A stretch of DNA of 64,000 nt, taken from NCBI GenBank assembly GCA_951804985.1, contig OX638132.1, positions 105,060,526 through 105,124,525 on the forward strand, written 5' to 3'. This DNA comes from Dryomyza anilis (Eukaryota > Arthropoda > Insecta > Diptera > Dryomyzidae). A model generated the notes under the pieces. That model was not told where the DNA came from. It searched no databases and saw only the letters and a program-made list of their open reading frames with translations. The position numbers and the translations under genes are program-made. Shown in pieces: positions 34,868-47,768 of this stretch; positions within the stretch are counted from its first letter, which is position 1; each line of letters opens with the position of its first letter.

Positions 34868-37311
34868 ATGCCACCAAACGCCACAGCCATAAATAACTCA
34901 ATCGGTCCATTGTCGGATGGTATTGCTGCCGCTGAACTAGCCGCCTCCAAGCAAACCGGTGTCCTTTTCGAAGGCGATGCCGACACCGCCGATGGTGCCC
35001 TCGCCGTGGACATTCGCCAGTTCAAGAAGGCTGAGAAACGCAAGCTGAAGTTGGTCTGGCGCAATATCATTCTCTTCGGTTACTTGCATTTGGCTGCTCT
35101 ATATGGTGGTTGGTTGTTCCTGACCTCCGCCAAGTGGGCTACCGTTTTCTTCTGTAAGTATTAACTAAATTCACACCTTACCTTAATAGTATTTTACACC
35201 CTCCTAAGTATAAATTACGCTTTTACGGTAGACATGATCATGATGCTCTTGTAAATGGTCGGGATATAATAAAAGACAAACTCAGTAATCAGTTCCCGAA
35301 AATGGATAATTTTACTAGGACTATTAGAACAAAATATGATCAAGGTCAAATCACGATATCATACCCTTTAATCCCATTGAAATTGGTTAATTGATATAAT
35401 AGTATACAAAAAAAAAAATTTTCAATGGCAATGTCAGGGTATTTCTAGTATTTAATGGTATTTTCCAATTAAAATAATAATTTATCGTATTGACTATTTT
35501 TAATAGTAAAAAAACTATTATTTATATAGTATTTTTTTCTGGATGCAAGATAATTACAAAATACTTTGAAAGCTTCTCCTGTAAAACTCGATTTTTAGAC
35601 TTAGCATGTTGTGGAATGGGACGGTCTATCCTGTGGAAAATATGTAGTAAATATTCTCTGGTCATGATATTGAACTCATTGTAGAATTTTTACGAATCAT
35701 TGTCATTTTTGTCATGACTACTTTAATAGTAAAAATGACAAGATAAGAAATACAATGATCAGACCACTATCAAAACGTTTATAATCTAAAAACATACTGC
35801 ATGGAAATTATACAGTGTGATTTATTCAAATCAGAATGTTACGATTATCTACAATTGTGTCTTCTTCATCTGTTATCAAAATCATCATAATCTAATTTGC
35901 AATGAATGCTTGAAATCTGCCTAATTTTATTCAGAAACAAAGTCAGAAGAGAATACCATAAAGCCAATAATAAAGTTGACTTGATTCAGCAATTGATGTC
36001 ACTTACGTGACACCTGCACACTTTGCAATCTTTGCTGTATTTTTGCAATATACTAAGAATTTTGCAAATTCTATTAATACCTATAAATACCATTATCAGC
36101 ACAGTCTGATAGGTTTGGATCATAAAAAATGTCTCGATTGCACTCATTTAGCAACTAGATTATGATTGATTATCTGAATATTTACAACTTTTTTTCTATT
36201 TTTATTAACACTTAAAATAACAATTCGCATTTCCTACGATTCCATTCTCAAATGACCACACACTTATCTAATCACAATAAACGTATATCTGACCGGTTTC
36301 CGATTTTGTTTGTTTGTTTTTCCAGCCGTTATGCTGTATTCCATTGGCGTGTTGGGTATTACCGCCGGTGCTCATCGTCTCTGGGCCCATCGTTCGTACA
36401 AAGCCAAGTGGCCACTGCGCCTCATTCTCGTCATCTTCAATACCGTTGCCTTCCAGGATGCCGCCTTCCATTGGGCACGTGATCATCGTGTGCATCACAA
36501 ATTCTCTGAAACTGATGCTGATCCACATAACGCCACTCGTGGTTTCTTCTTCTCGCACATCGGCTGGCTGTTGTGCAAGAAGCATCCCGACGTGGTCGCC
36601 AAGGGCAAGGGTCTTGATTTGGCTGACTTGCGCGCCGATCCCATTCTGATGTTCCAAAAGAAGTACGTCGGCATTGCATGCTTTGTGTCTTAAATAGAGC
36701 CATTTATTAAATTTATTTTTAACTTTTTAGACACTACATGATCCTCATGCCCATTGCCTGCTTCATATTGCCCACGATCATCCCCATGTACATGTGGAAT
36801 GAGACTTTCTTAAACTCGTTTTTCGTCGCCACCTTGTTCCGTTGGTGCTTCCTATTGAACGTGACCTGGTGCGTCAACAGCGCTGCACACAAATTTGGCG
36901 GTCGTCCCTACGATGGGTAAGTTTGACACCTTGACAGCTGGAAATCATTTCGCTACTAACGTGTGCCATCTCTTTCTCTCTTTCGTCTACAGCACCATCA
37001 ACCCATCTCAGAATTCCGGTGTTGCTCTTTTCGCTTTCGGCGAGGGCTGGCACAACTACCATCACGTCTTCCCCTGGGATTACAAGACCGCCGAGTGGGG
37101 CAACTACAGCATGAACCTGACCACTGCCTTCATCGATTTCTTCGCCAAGATCGGCTGGGCCTACGACCTCAAGTCGGTGGCACCCGAGACCATTGAGAAG
37201 CGCGTCAAGCGTACCGGTGACGGCACCCACGAGCTGTGGGGCTGGGGCGACAAGGATTTGAGTGCCGAGGAGAAGAAGGACGCCTTGGTTCTGAACAAGA
37301 AATCAGAGTAA
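34868..37311 (+). CDS. Acyl-CoA Delta9 desaturase, Desat1/Desat2-type paralogue (complete)
   Basis: Four coding exons: 34868-35153, 36326-36662, 36731-36916 and 36993-37311 (1,128 nt, 375 residues, stop TAA). All introns are GT..AG (GTAAGT/TTCCAG, GTACGT/TTTTAG, GTAAGT/CTACAG). The product is an ER four-pass di-iron enzyme that makes the Delta9 double bond in saturated acyl-CoAs using cytochrome b5. Seen in the translation: HRLWAH at 112-117, HRVHH at 149-153, NSAAH at 257-261 and HNYHH at 290-294, so every histidine box plus the extra metal-binding histidine is intact. Also present are ITAGAHRLWAHRSYKAKWPL, the FFFSHIGWLL stretch and a C-terminal NKKSE. Codons favour C/G third bases against AT-rich surroundings, consistent with strong expression. 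Compared with the downstream Desat1-type gene it has a four-residue-shorter N-terminus, GGWLF instead of GAWLM in the second membrane segment, and one extra intron (36663-36730). It is a duplicate of Desat1 and may correspond to Desat2, but orthology needs a tree. Confidence 0.95.
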
Positions 37312-37551
37312 ATTTGTACATGACCATTGTGTACAAATAACCTTAGCATTTTCACCTCATAAAAGGTCTCGTCCTCTAGTCCTGTAGTAAGTTAGTCTTT
37401 TTTGAGAAGGGCTCTCTTTACAAAACTACTTAATATTTTAAAAGCAACAAAAAATCCCAACATTTATTTAATTTTCTTGTAAATAATTATCCTGCGATTA
37501 ATTGTATAGCTTTTATTTAAAAAGTGAATTCGGACAAAATGGAACATTAAA
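37312..37551 (+). other. 3'UTR of desaturase gene 1 with candidate poly(A) signal
   Basis: The sequence after the stop codon becomes AT-rich. No AATAAA is present in the first 240 bp; the best candidate is ATTAAA at 37546-37551. The 3' end is therefore approximate. Confidence 0.4.
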
Positions 37552-37822
37552 AAAAATATACGAAGGCCCAAACATTATACATTTTATTGTTATTATTAAG
37601 AAATACGCAACGAACCAAGTTATTATTATTACCATTGTATTTATTTAAAAATAGTTAACTTTAAGTTTTTATATAGTAAACTAAACAATCCTAAAAAAAA
37701 GAATGTGATTTCTTTAAACTTATGCATGCAAATATAGATACAAATTACTATATTGAAAAAGTATAAAACAAGAATTTTCATTGAAATTTAGTTTTCGTTG
37801 TAATTTAGCTATAAAAACCCAA

Positions 37823-38007
37823 GTCACACTCTAACAAAAATACTTTATATAACTATGCAACACTTGTGCATTATGGTATTTGTTTTCAATAGTATTTAGT
37901 AGTATTTAATGGTGGTATATACTATTAAAATAATACTGTACGCAATTTAATATGAAAAACTATTGAAATAATATCAAAATCCATATAGTATTTTTGTCTG
38001 AGTGCAC
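37823..38007. mobile_element. MITE with AACAAAAATACT inverted ends
   Basis: The left end GTCACACTCTAACAAAAATAC is mirrored by the right end GTATTTTTGTCTGAGTGCAC, an imperfect 26-bp terminal inverted repeat. The 185-bp element contains repeated AGTATTTA/ATACTATT motifs and no ORF. Similar AGTATTT..ATAGTATTTTTTTCTGG pieces occur at about 35447-35543 in the second intron of desaturase gene 1. Confidence 0.55.
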
Positions 38008-39475
38008 TTCTGCTGTTATTAATTTAAATAATCCAACCGCAATTCTCAAAATATTCCCACTATAATCAAAGCCACGAAGTCATTCTAGGTCATAACAAAC
38101 AACAAAAACAGTTGTCCACAAAAAAAAAACGACTTCTTTTACCAACAACGGCAATTGGCAACACACACAAAATACTGCAAACGAAACCAAAAAAAAAAAA
38201 AAACAACAAATCATAAATAAAAAAAAAATATACAACATACGATCGCGCACTGACTGATATCGCATGATCATCATTCTTCGCGAGCACGTGTACAAATCAG
38301 AAACTCACGAATCGCGATTCTTTAAGTTTTATGCATGACAGACACACAGGCGAGATTCAGTGAAATTCCATAAAACGGCTTTAAGAGAGAAGTTTCTTAA
38401 CCGGTGTTTCTCAGTGTTTCTCTCAATTCGTGGGGGGCGAATTACCTACGATTTTCATTTTTTTTTTTATATTATTTTTTTATATTACCAAAAGATCATT
38501 TGAAAACACAAACAAATCAAATTTGTTTATCGAAATTATAAATTTTTACTTTATCTACAATGACTGAAATAGAAACATTTTTTTAGATAGTTTAGATTTT
38601 ATCAAAGCCCCTACTATTTTTGTATTATTATAGATTACACTGCCCGACAACATTGATATTTTGATTTGAGGTGCTGATTACGAAAATGTCGTGTGTTTGG
38701 CCATCTCTGGACTACCGTTATAAAAACTAGTTATATTTTACGACGATTTCCAGAATATCTGTTTTTTGATTCTGTTTTTCCAGAATATCTGTTTTGTTTT
38801 TAATGTTATTTGGACTGTGTATATCTGCATTTAATTCCTGTCAAATGTTGGTACCAATCAATCGATCTTATCTAAAATTATAATAAGAAATAATCTTACC
38901 ATACATCAAACAATAAAAAAAAACTTACAATCCATGGACTAACTGTATTTGGAGAATTGTACTTGAACATTTTTGAATTTTATAATATTCTAAATTGATT
39001 TCGAATTTGAATAAACATAAACACCCCGAGTGGAAGTTTAGTTCAGAATGCGATCATTGTCTGATCAGGCCGCCTGATTTCAAAGCAGGTAATGATTAGG
39101 GGTTTTCATCAGTGCCTGATTCAAAACGCTATCCGTATTTTCGAGACTTTTCAAACAAAAAAATAGTTTTGTGAACAAAGTTATCTCAATAACTTTTGCA
39201 ATGACAAAAAGTCAACGTTTTGAGTCTATTTCAAGTTATCAAAAATGTTTAGAATTTGTATTTCTTTTGCATTTTGCTACCCAATTTTATTATAAAAGGT
39301 TTTTAATAACATCTCGATCATATTATATTAATACTATATCCAATCAGGTTTTTTTTCATAAGTGTCACATTAGGTTTCACTAACTAGACTTTAGATCAGT
39401 ATTTTTTATGAATGTTGTATCACGTTGAAATTAGGATTACCCTAATCGACCCTGATCAGTACCATTTCAGGTGGA

Positions 39476-39975
39476 CGGTTTCGATTTCGGTTTTTTCGGC
39501 GTTTTGGTTTCTGTTACTGTTTCGGTTTTAAGTTTTTATATCGAACGGTGTCGGTATACCGGTTCCAAATTACGGTTTCGGATTTTATTCTGTTTTTTTG
39601 TAAAAATTTCTTATTTTCCATATTTTTCAATGTCTTCAACAAAAAACCCTGGGGTAAAGTGGGACATGGGGTAATGTGGGAAATTACAATTTTTGGCCAT
39701 GTTTTTGCATTTAAAAAATAAAAACAATTGTCAAGTGCTTATGGTATAAACTTTTAATCCATGGTTATAATCAACTTAATAAATTTGTACTGCATATCGA
39801 AAACAAGTGCAAACAAAATGTTTTTGAAAGTTTTTAAGAGTGCGGGTGGTGTTTGAAATGAAGTGCACTTATAAAATATCGGATATCGGTTTATTTCTGA
39901 TTTTCGTATAACGGTTTTGGTTTTAAAAATGAAACGGTTTTAAACGGATATCGGTTTCGGTTACGGTTTCAATCC
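39476..39975. repeat. Degenerate CGGTTT-rich tracts flanking a unique core
   Basis: Two tracts of loosely tandem TTTCGGTTT/ACGGTTT units (about 39476-39590 and 39885-39975), both in the same orientation, enclose a 300-bp AT-rich core with GGGGTAAAGTGGGACATGGG near 39651. Origin unclear. Confidence 0.45.
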
Positions 39976-40765
39976 TTGACCTTAACCAATATCCACTCGC
40001 AATTCGGTTGTAGTTCCCAAGAAATTAAAAAAAAATTGTAGGCTTCTTCTGATTGATTACTTTTGAGACTTAGAATGTTATAAAAGGTAAGGGTGGATAT
40101 TGAGAATGAAAAAAATACAATTAAATTTTAATGTTTGACATCTTTCAGATGTTTTAAAATGGTAATTGGTAAAAAAATGCAATATTGATGTTTAAATTCA
40201 TTACAATGAAGAATAATATTCTGTGTTATTTTTTAAAAATAAACAGTCCTAAATATTCAAAAGCATTATTTAAAGAAAAGAACAACGTCCGACACATAAA
40301 GGCTATTACATATTATTTTGTTTGAATGTGTAGGTATTTAAAAATTATATTATTTGTCTTTTTGATGAAAAATAAAACCAAGGTGTATTAAGGAAGGTGA
40401 GGAAAATTTGGAGAAGCTAAAAATTTGAGCGTAATTCTGAACACATATTTCAAATTTTGAAATATTTTCTGTATACAAAAGTCAGTGCGATATTTGTTTT
40501 TATTTAAGTTTTCTGTATATTAAAGTCAATTTTTTTGTTTTTGTTTACATTCGAAATTCTTTTTTTCTGATTTGCTTTTATTAAATAATTTAAATGACAT
40601 AAAATTTGTCTACAAACTATATTTTAGCTATATTTTTTAATATAGACAACGAGGACAATAAGGCACATTCAGACCCGTCGCACATTTGAGCGAGGATGTA
40701 CCCCTTGATGTGTACAAATGTGTTAAATCGGTTATGCTGCGTTTAAATACACATGCTCGATATTT

Positions 40766-41244
40766 TTGAATATCCCTTCCCCTCGGCCAAGTGTGCAAGG
40801 GTTCATAATTAGTAAATCTTGGACAAGCTTTCCCACACTCTACTTGGCGGTTAACATGATTTTTTCATCGATATTTGTAACTACTTCAGGTAGTTTTAAT
40901 TTTAAAAATATTGGTTATATGGGATGTTCCACGCCACGGACATATCTGAACCCCAACTTCAAAAGCTGAAGCAGAAGATGTCGTGGCAATTGGGGGCATA
41001 TAAATGGGAGTTCCGAAACAGTTGACACCTCAACGATCATGTGGCTATTTTTGAGATGCAACTTTACTGGTGCGGTAGATTTAACATTAATATATTTGAA
41101 ACATGCGACAAAGAGGACAACATTTTGGTATACCAGACGGATATAAATGCGAACTATTTTTCTGGGGGGTTCAATAAATTCGCGATGATAGTGTGCACCC
41201 CATATTTCTTCATCTGGAGATTGCGGGAAACATGAAATTTTCAT
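40766..41244. other. Open stretch on both strands, unrecognised
   Basis: On the - strand, 41244-40915 is open for 109 codons beginning MKISCFPQSPDEEIWG. On the + strand, overlapping frames read MNIPSPRPSVQGF (40766 on) and, after a stop, CGRFNINIFETCDKEDN (about 41068 on). Base composition is closer to coding than the flanks. No family is recognised and no frame has clear splice sites or promoter. It could be a remnant of a mobile-element gene; low confidence. Confidence 0.15.
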
Positions 41245-41737
41245 TTACCGCAATAAAATTAAAATTGAAAAATAAAAAATGAGAAGAGTTTTTATACTTT
41301 CTTCACCTTGTTATAAAACTAATAATAAAATTCAAATTGTGCAATAGAGATTTTAGCAAATACACACACTATTCATGTAGTCAATGCCTAAAACTATGCA
41401 ACAAAAATAACATTTATCTTTCATTCTTTTTTAAATTTTCTTTAAAACTTTAAACTGTTATTTTATTTTTGATATTTACCTACTTTATCATATTAGCTAC
41501 AAATATTCAAATAGATGAATTATTCTATATAAATAATAAATAATTAATATAAAACTTTGAGTTTGCACCACAATAATTCCTTCTTTCATATAATTTATAT
41601 ACGAAAACTTCAATGTTAAGAAACATTTAATCACTGTGGTCTGACTTACGAAGACATATTCATAACATGTAAAATTTTTAATTACATCATATCATGCACG
41701 AAGATCTTTTTGGACTGATCAGAGTTAAAATATTTTT

Positions 41738-41957
41738 TGAATTTCAAATGAAATTTTCTGAATCTCAAATAAAAATTTCTGAATACCAAATGAAATTTTC
41801 TGAATTTCAAATGGAAAGTTCTGAATTTAAATTGATGTAATTTGAACAAAACTTGATGTCTTTTGAATTTCAAATGGAATTTCAGAATTCAATTGGTCTT
41901 TTAAATTTCAAATAGAATTCCTGAATTTCAATTGCTGTCTTTTGAATTTCAAATGGA
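41738..41957. repeat. 40-bp minisatellite, left part (split by an insertion)
   Basis: Repeats of TTTTGAATTTCAAATGGAAT and TTCTGAATTTCAATTGATGT, unit about 40-44 bp. The same array resumes at 43850, so the 1.87-kb foldback element between them interrupted one array. A - strand ORF of KFRKFHLKF-type repeats here is an artefact. Confidence 0.8.
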
Positions 41958-43822
41958 TAAGCAAAATGCTCTCATTATGCCCGCACTGTGAGCGCACGCC
42001 TGATAAAAAAAAAAGTCGTGCGAGCAAAATGTGTGAGGCGCATATGAGCCTCATATAGCTCGCACGAGTGCTGAAAAAAATAGTGTGCGTCGCATTTGAG
42101 ACTCAATATAGTCGCACGAGTGCGAGAAAATTGTGTGAGGCGCATATGCGACTCATATTGCCCGCACGCATGCTGAAAAAAATAGTATGCCGTATTTGTG
42201 ACACAATAAAATGAGACTCATAATAGTCTCATATAGCTCGCACGAGTGCGGCCAAAACAAAATAACAAAATTGTATGTTTTTGTTATTTTGTTGAGATTT
42301 GTTGAAATTACGTTTGACATTATTTTTAATATTAAAAAAACTGTAAATACATTTTGATGTCATTAAAATGTAAACAAACAAATTAAAATTTTAAAATAAA
42401 TGCAATAGTATATAAATTGTAGCGTAAGTGCGCTGGACTGCGAGCCAAAAGATCCTGTCCAAATCTGAACTGAGACACGCGCTATCTCTCGACAGATAAT
42501 GGCCAACCTCCGAGAGTAAACAATCGCCCATGAAAAAGCTGTCATCCTGCCGTCTGTAAAGCTGTCCTTTTGATTACAAATATGGTACGCATAGCTCAAA
42601 TGGTGAGAGAGCACGGCCTATGTTCTTCAAACCTGTAACGACAAAATATTATTTTTAGTAAATATATAAATTAAATTACAATTTAAAATAAAACGTTTTT
42701 ACGATCTATCGTACAAATGCAACTTGTTTTGTTTTCTGATGATTTGCAAAATATTACCACTCTACCGTTATTAAAAAAATTTCGAAAAAAATTAAAAATT
42801 TTGTTAAGGAACATTTGGTTGCATCGTTCCTAATGCATCGTTAGAATAGTTTTGAATGAGTTAATTACATATTTATTATGTGGAATCTACTATCAAATAT
42901 TTTTAACAGAATCCATTATTAACGAAAATAAATTTAGAACGATTTTTCTACTGGTGCAGCTAAAGAACGGTTAATGGTAGAGCAATAATATTTTGGGTAA
43001 ACATTTTGTTTTGAGCGACACATACTTACATAATTCTATTCTTTGAAGCAGGTGCAAATAATCCTTGTTGCCGATGTTGTGGGAGTTGGTGCCCTCCGTA
43101 GGAAATATGAAAAACATTGTGCCTAATGTAAATGTACTATTAATTAGTTTATACCAAAAGCACACAATTTTAACAATATCATTTGGATCGATGACATAAA
43201 TTTAAAATTAGCAACTAAAAACTAAACACTCAAAATTTTAAATAAAGCCACCGACCATAAAGAAAACTAAACAATATAAAATGAACACATAAAAACTTCC
43301 CTAAAAAAAATAATGGTTAATATTGATATGATGCCAAGACGCACAATAAAAAATCTGCTCATCCAATAGTAATGACTTATTTATTTTATTGTTTGAAGAA
43401 TCTATGAAAATTTGAAAAATCTACCTTTCAAATTTATAGTAAAGTACTCGCACGAACGCGAGTTTTGTGATTTTTGTTGCTCGCACTATGCTCGTACTAC
43501 ACACTCATGTCGTGCGCCTGATTTTATACGAAATTGTTTTATTTTTGGGTGCTCGCACTATGATCTCACTACGCAATCACGTCGTACGCCCGCACGAGTG
43601 CGAGTTTTGTGATTTGTTTGTGCTCGCACTCTGCTCTCATATTGCACTCATGTCGTGAGCCCACATTAATGCGACTTTTGTGATATTTTTGTGCTCGCAC
43701 ACAGCTCTCACTACGCACTCATGTCGTGCGTCCGCACGTTGTGTGTTCATTTTGTTCGCATATAGCACGCACGATGTGAGCCCGCACGACATGATTTTTT
43801 GTGCGACGCACGTTTGCTATCT
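41958..43822. mobile_element. Foldback-type element with subterminal CGCACGAGTGCG repeats
   Basis: The element splits the 40-bp minisatellite. Its ends are mutually inverted: GATAAGCAAAATGC on the left and, read inverted, GATAGCAAACGTGC on the right. Inside each end are clusters of G+C-rich subrepeats: GCTCGCACGAGTGC and GAGGCGCATATG (41985-42255), and GTGCTCGCAC plus CACTCATGTCGTGCG (43445-43810). The central 1.2 kb is AT-rich, contains a SINE copy, and has no transposase ORF. Inverted ends built of internal repeats resemble Foldback-class elements; the family is unknown. Confidence 0.65.
42419..42657 (+). mobile_element. tRNA-derived SINE (copy 3, diverged) with 10-bp direct repeats
   Basis: It starts GTAGCGTAAGTGCGCTGGACTG, lacks part of the head and box B, and keeps body landmarks (CTCTCGACAGATAATGGCC, CGAGAGTAAACAATCGCC, CTCAAATGGTGAGAGAGC) and a short TATTATTTTT tail. 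TATATAAATT lies immediately before it (42409-42418) and just after it (42663-42672), consistent with a target-site duplication. It is nested inside the foldback element. Confidence 0.75.
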
Positions 43823-43849
43823 GGGTCTGTATTTCTATTGATAGCTTTT

Positions 43850-44360
43850 GAATTTCATATGGAATTTTAAATAATCTCTTTGGAATTTCTGAATTTCAGT
43901 TCATTTTTTTTTTTTTGAATTTCAATAGAATTTCTAAATTTCAATTGATGTCTTTTGAATTTCAAATAGAATTTGAGAATTTCAATTGATGTATTTTGAA
44001 TTTCAAATGGAATTTCGGAATTTCAATTGGTATCTTTTGAATTTCAAATGGAATTTCAATTGACGTCTTTTAAATTTAAAATGGAACTTCAAAATTTCAA
44101 ATGGAATTTTATAATTTCAATTGAAGTATTTTGAATTTCAATTGGAATTTCCGAATATCAATTGATGTCTTTTGAATTTCAAATGGAATTTCTGAATTTT
44201 AATTGATGTCTTTTGAATATCAAATGGAATTTCAGAATTTCACATCAAATAGAATTTTAAATAGTGTCATTGGAATTTCTGAATTTCAATTGATATCTTT
44301 TAAATTACAAATGAAATAACTGAATTTCAATTAATGCCTTTTGAATTTCAAATCGAATAA
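43850..44360. repeat. 40-bp minisatellite, right part
   Basis: About 12 units of TTTTGAATTTCAAATGGAAT plus TTCTGAATTTCAATTGATGT continue the array begun at 41738, with point changes and some partial units. Confidence 0.85.
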
Positions 44361-47300
44361 AATAATAATTAATTTATATAAATACAAATATACAATTTGT
44401 CTATGGTTCAAAATAGCCAAATCCCAAAAACCAGTAATTAAAGAGTTCAGAGGTTCCTTAAAGATCTTAAACTTAAAATAAACCTTTCAACTTGCATAGC
44501 CATTGCTAATTTAATTGCGCTTTTAACTTTTAATTGCGAAAAAGCATTATATAGTTGAAACATAAAAGAAGACAAAATACATGATTCCGTCATGGTTCAG
44601 CAAAGTACGAACCAGTTTATTTGATGTGTTTCTCTCTCACTTTTCTTGCATATTAAAGTTCTTTTATTATTTATACTCTTCGTTCCAACAGCTCCTAAAC
44701 CACAATTTTTCGCTCACCTGAACTTGAAAACTAGAACAAGGTGAAACGAGATACAATGAAATGCCGTCGCTTCGATAGCACAGCAAAATGATAGAGGACA
44801 AGGCAAAACAATACAAAATAAGTAAAGATGAGGTACGAAACCGACAAACAGAAAGAAGAATAAAAAAACAGGAAAAGCAAATGAACTTCCGAAGTTTCAA
44901 ATCAAGTACCAAATACTCTGCAGTATTTTTTGCTGTTGAGATCGATTGATATTCACAAGGTTAAGTACAAAATATTGTGGATTTTTAATTCAGTAAAATT
45001 ATCCATAGATGTTTTTTGCCTAAGGCTTTTCGGTTTGCTTTGTTTTTGTAAATAGCTTTTAACACACAAAACGTGCAAAATATTAAATTGTTTTGACACA
45101 ATAATAAATGCAAATTTATAAAGTCTATATTCTGGTGTGTCTGGTTGTTATTACTATTTCAGGGATAATTCAAAATGTTAAATAATCCATACTTCTCTAC
45201 ATACATATTATCGTTGTATATGAACAAAAGAATAACATGAAAATAATATTAATAATTCATTCACAGACATTTTTATATATTTGACAATTCCGGATCGTTG
45301 AAGACAATATATGTATTAATTGCTTGAATTAATGTTTTGTCAGGGAACCGGTAATTCTCCAATTCATCTACATACATAATTTGTTAATAAAAATATAAAA
45401 CTTTTTATTTTTTGTAAGGAATTATAAAATATAAATTATAAATATAAATATCGTGCATGTACTAGAGTGTCATAATTCAAAAAAGGAAATTTTGTTGATT
45501 TTGAAAATAATGTATTTAAAAATCTTATATATCGAACGTAACAAAAGTAATCGATATTGATACCCGATCAAATATCGAATACAAAGAATTGGGTAGCAAA
45601 ACAGAAGAAAAGCCATCACCAGTTTTTTTGACAGCAGCTGTCCTTTGAAATATGAAAGGATTTTTTCGGCATTATTGTTATTTTTTCTAGAAATCAGATT
45701 TTCGCTTCTCGCGCGTCGTCTGTATGGATATTTTATATTTTGCAAAAGTTTGTTTTAAGTAAAGAAAAGTACTTTACATTTAAAGAAAAATAATTTTTGA
45801 TGAGAAAATTGCAGAAAATACTTCAAATTAAATCGATAAATTCAAGCAACGCACGCGACATTAAAACATTTTTAAGTTTGAGGACTTTTCGTACATGGAT
45901 TAGTGGCGTTATTTAGATTGGAACTATTACTAAAATAATATAATAATTGGTAAGTGCATTTGTGAAATTTAAATAATTTGCAAAATGTTCTTAATTCGTC
46001 CTATTCTACTTAACCTCAATTTTCGATTACAGATTCGCGGACATTCTGAAATGTTATTCGTGATAGTTTTTCTTGCTTTTAATATTCGAGCCAGACAGAC
46101 TACTTCAATAGTTGCTATTGACGTAACACATAGTTTTAATTAAATTTAATATTTGTATAACAAAATAATTGATTATTACTTTAGTGCGCAAGAGATAAAC
46201 CACATTTTATATTTAATCAATATATTAAATCCGCTTCAAGTTATTTAATGGCATGTACAGATAAAACATTTGAATGTCAATCAATCACATATGCAACTCA
46301 GAAACCTAATCTGAATCCAAATCCATTCGCGACCCTCTCCACTATTCTAATCAGAAATGAAAAACAAATTTGCATTAAAAATATACATTTGTGATGGCCT
46401 GTCAAATGAGAACGCAGTGTATAAAACATCGAATGATCTTTTGTAAAAAAAATCTACAAACTATCGAATTTGCTGGCTCTATGAAAAATAACATCGTTTA
46501 TAATGAAATGACGCATAGTGTGAGGTATTGCTTACGTGCTTTGGGTAAGGTAGATAGATGCATTTCCCAAACGACTGCTAAGTAGGCAACTATTATTGAG
46601 AGATGCTAAATGTTAACCCATTCGTAACTCTGTCAAAATCGACTTTGAACCTAAAACAATAAAGTCGTCTTTAATGTTTTTTTGTCAAATAAATATATGA
46701 GAAAATTGATACTGTCGATATATTTCCTCTGGAACAAAAACACTTTTAATTTTATCTTTTAAAAATAACATATTTTCCATTTCGCTAAGACAAAAAAAAA
46801 TATTAGAGGTACAACTAAATATTTAAATTGTTGTAAAAATAAAACCTACCAAATAGTTTCTTAAAACTTATTTTTCAAGTTTATTGATTTATATTATAGA
46901 AACTTGCTTAGTGATAATTATCAAAAGTGACATTCCAAAGATCAAAATGTTCGACACAAAACGTGCAGATATTAAAAGGTTTTTCAAAATCTATTATTTA
47001 AATAATTAAAATTGAATTCCTGATCATTTTCCGGAGATCGTTATTATTTTTAATTTTTTTTTTAATTATTTGTACTTTTTATTATGAAAATTCAAACATT
47101 TTTATTATAAAAAAAAGGAAATTCTGAAGATCACAGATGATATTATAAAAGTTCTTATAATTGGAATCGGAAAGATATTCAAATTGGACTTATTCTTGAA
47201 TATGATTTTATTCGCAGGACTTAAAATCTGATTTTCAAAAACGAAACAAGATCTAATTTAATACATAATTCAGTGGGTTAATTTCAAAATATTACTTTTA

Positions 47301-47582
47301 ATTATCCCAAATGGAATATAAAAGACATCAGACAGTTAAATCTAATTGGTAAAAAGTAAAATTCGAAAATTGATTTCCATTTAGTTGTAGGCAAAAAATC
47401 CAAAAACTGTGGTACCTCTCATAAAGGCGAATTATTTACACATATTTGCAAATATGTTAACGAATCTAATGAAATTTTGCTAAGGGCTATACATTTCCAT
47501 TTTGATTGATCTCCCATATTGAACGATCTCAAAATTGTCTCTGGATAGAATTGACCGATGATGAATAGTTCAAAAAAAAAAC

Positions 47583-47768
47583 ATTGTTTTCTTATATCTC
47601 CAATAAACAAATTCTTAATAAATATAAGGATTAATATTGCACTTAATTTTTTACAATATTAAAACTTTGACGGTCATTGTTTTCTTATATCTTCTATAAA
47701 CAAATTCTTAATAAATATATGGATTAATATTGCACTTAATTTTTTACAATATTAAAACTTTGACGGTC
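47583..47768. repeat. 93-bp tandem duplication
   Basis: Two adjacent copies, each beginning ATTGTTTTCTTATATCT and ending AAAACTTTGACGGTC, differ at only a few bases. The sequence is non-coding and AT-rich. The high identity implies a recent duplication. Confidence 0.8.

Larger units (their letters stand above)
38008..41735. other. Intergenic DNA downstream of desaturase gene 1
   Basis: 38030-38440 is G+C-richer unique sequence with long A runs. 39476-39975 has degenerate CGGTTT repeats. Elsewhere it is AT-rich. One mixed-frame stretch (40766-41244) is listed separately. No gene is called. Confidence 0.35.

Noticed and set aside
36268..37355. ORFs of 64-129 codons in other frames across desaturase gene 1
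   Set aside because: They are shadows of the G+C-biased desaturase exons; the true frame has all histidine boxes and clean splice sites.
41682..41873. - strand ORF of KFRKFHLKF repeats
   Set aside because: Translation of the 40-bp minisatellite.
41985..43810. CRISPR-like spaced palindromic repeats (CGCACGAGTGCG clusters)
   Set aside because: Spacing and repeat units are irregular, there are no cas genes, and the genome is eukaryotic. They are subterminal repeats of a foldback element.
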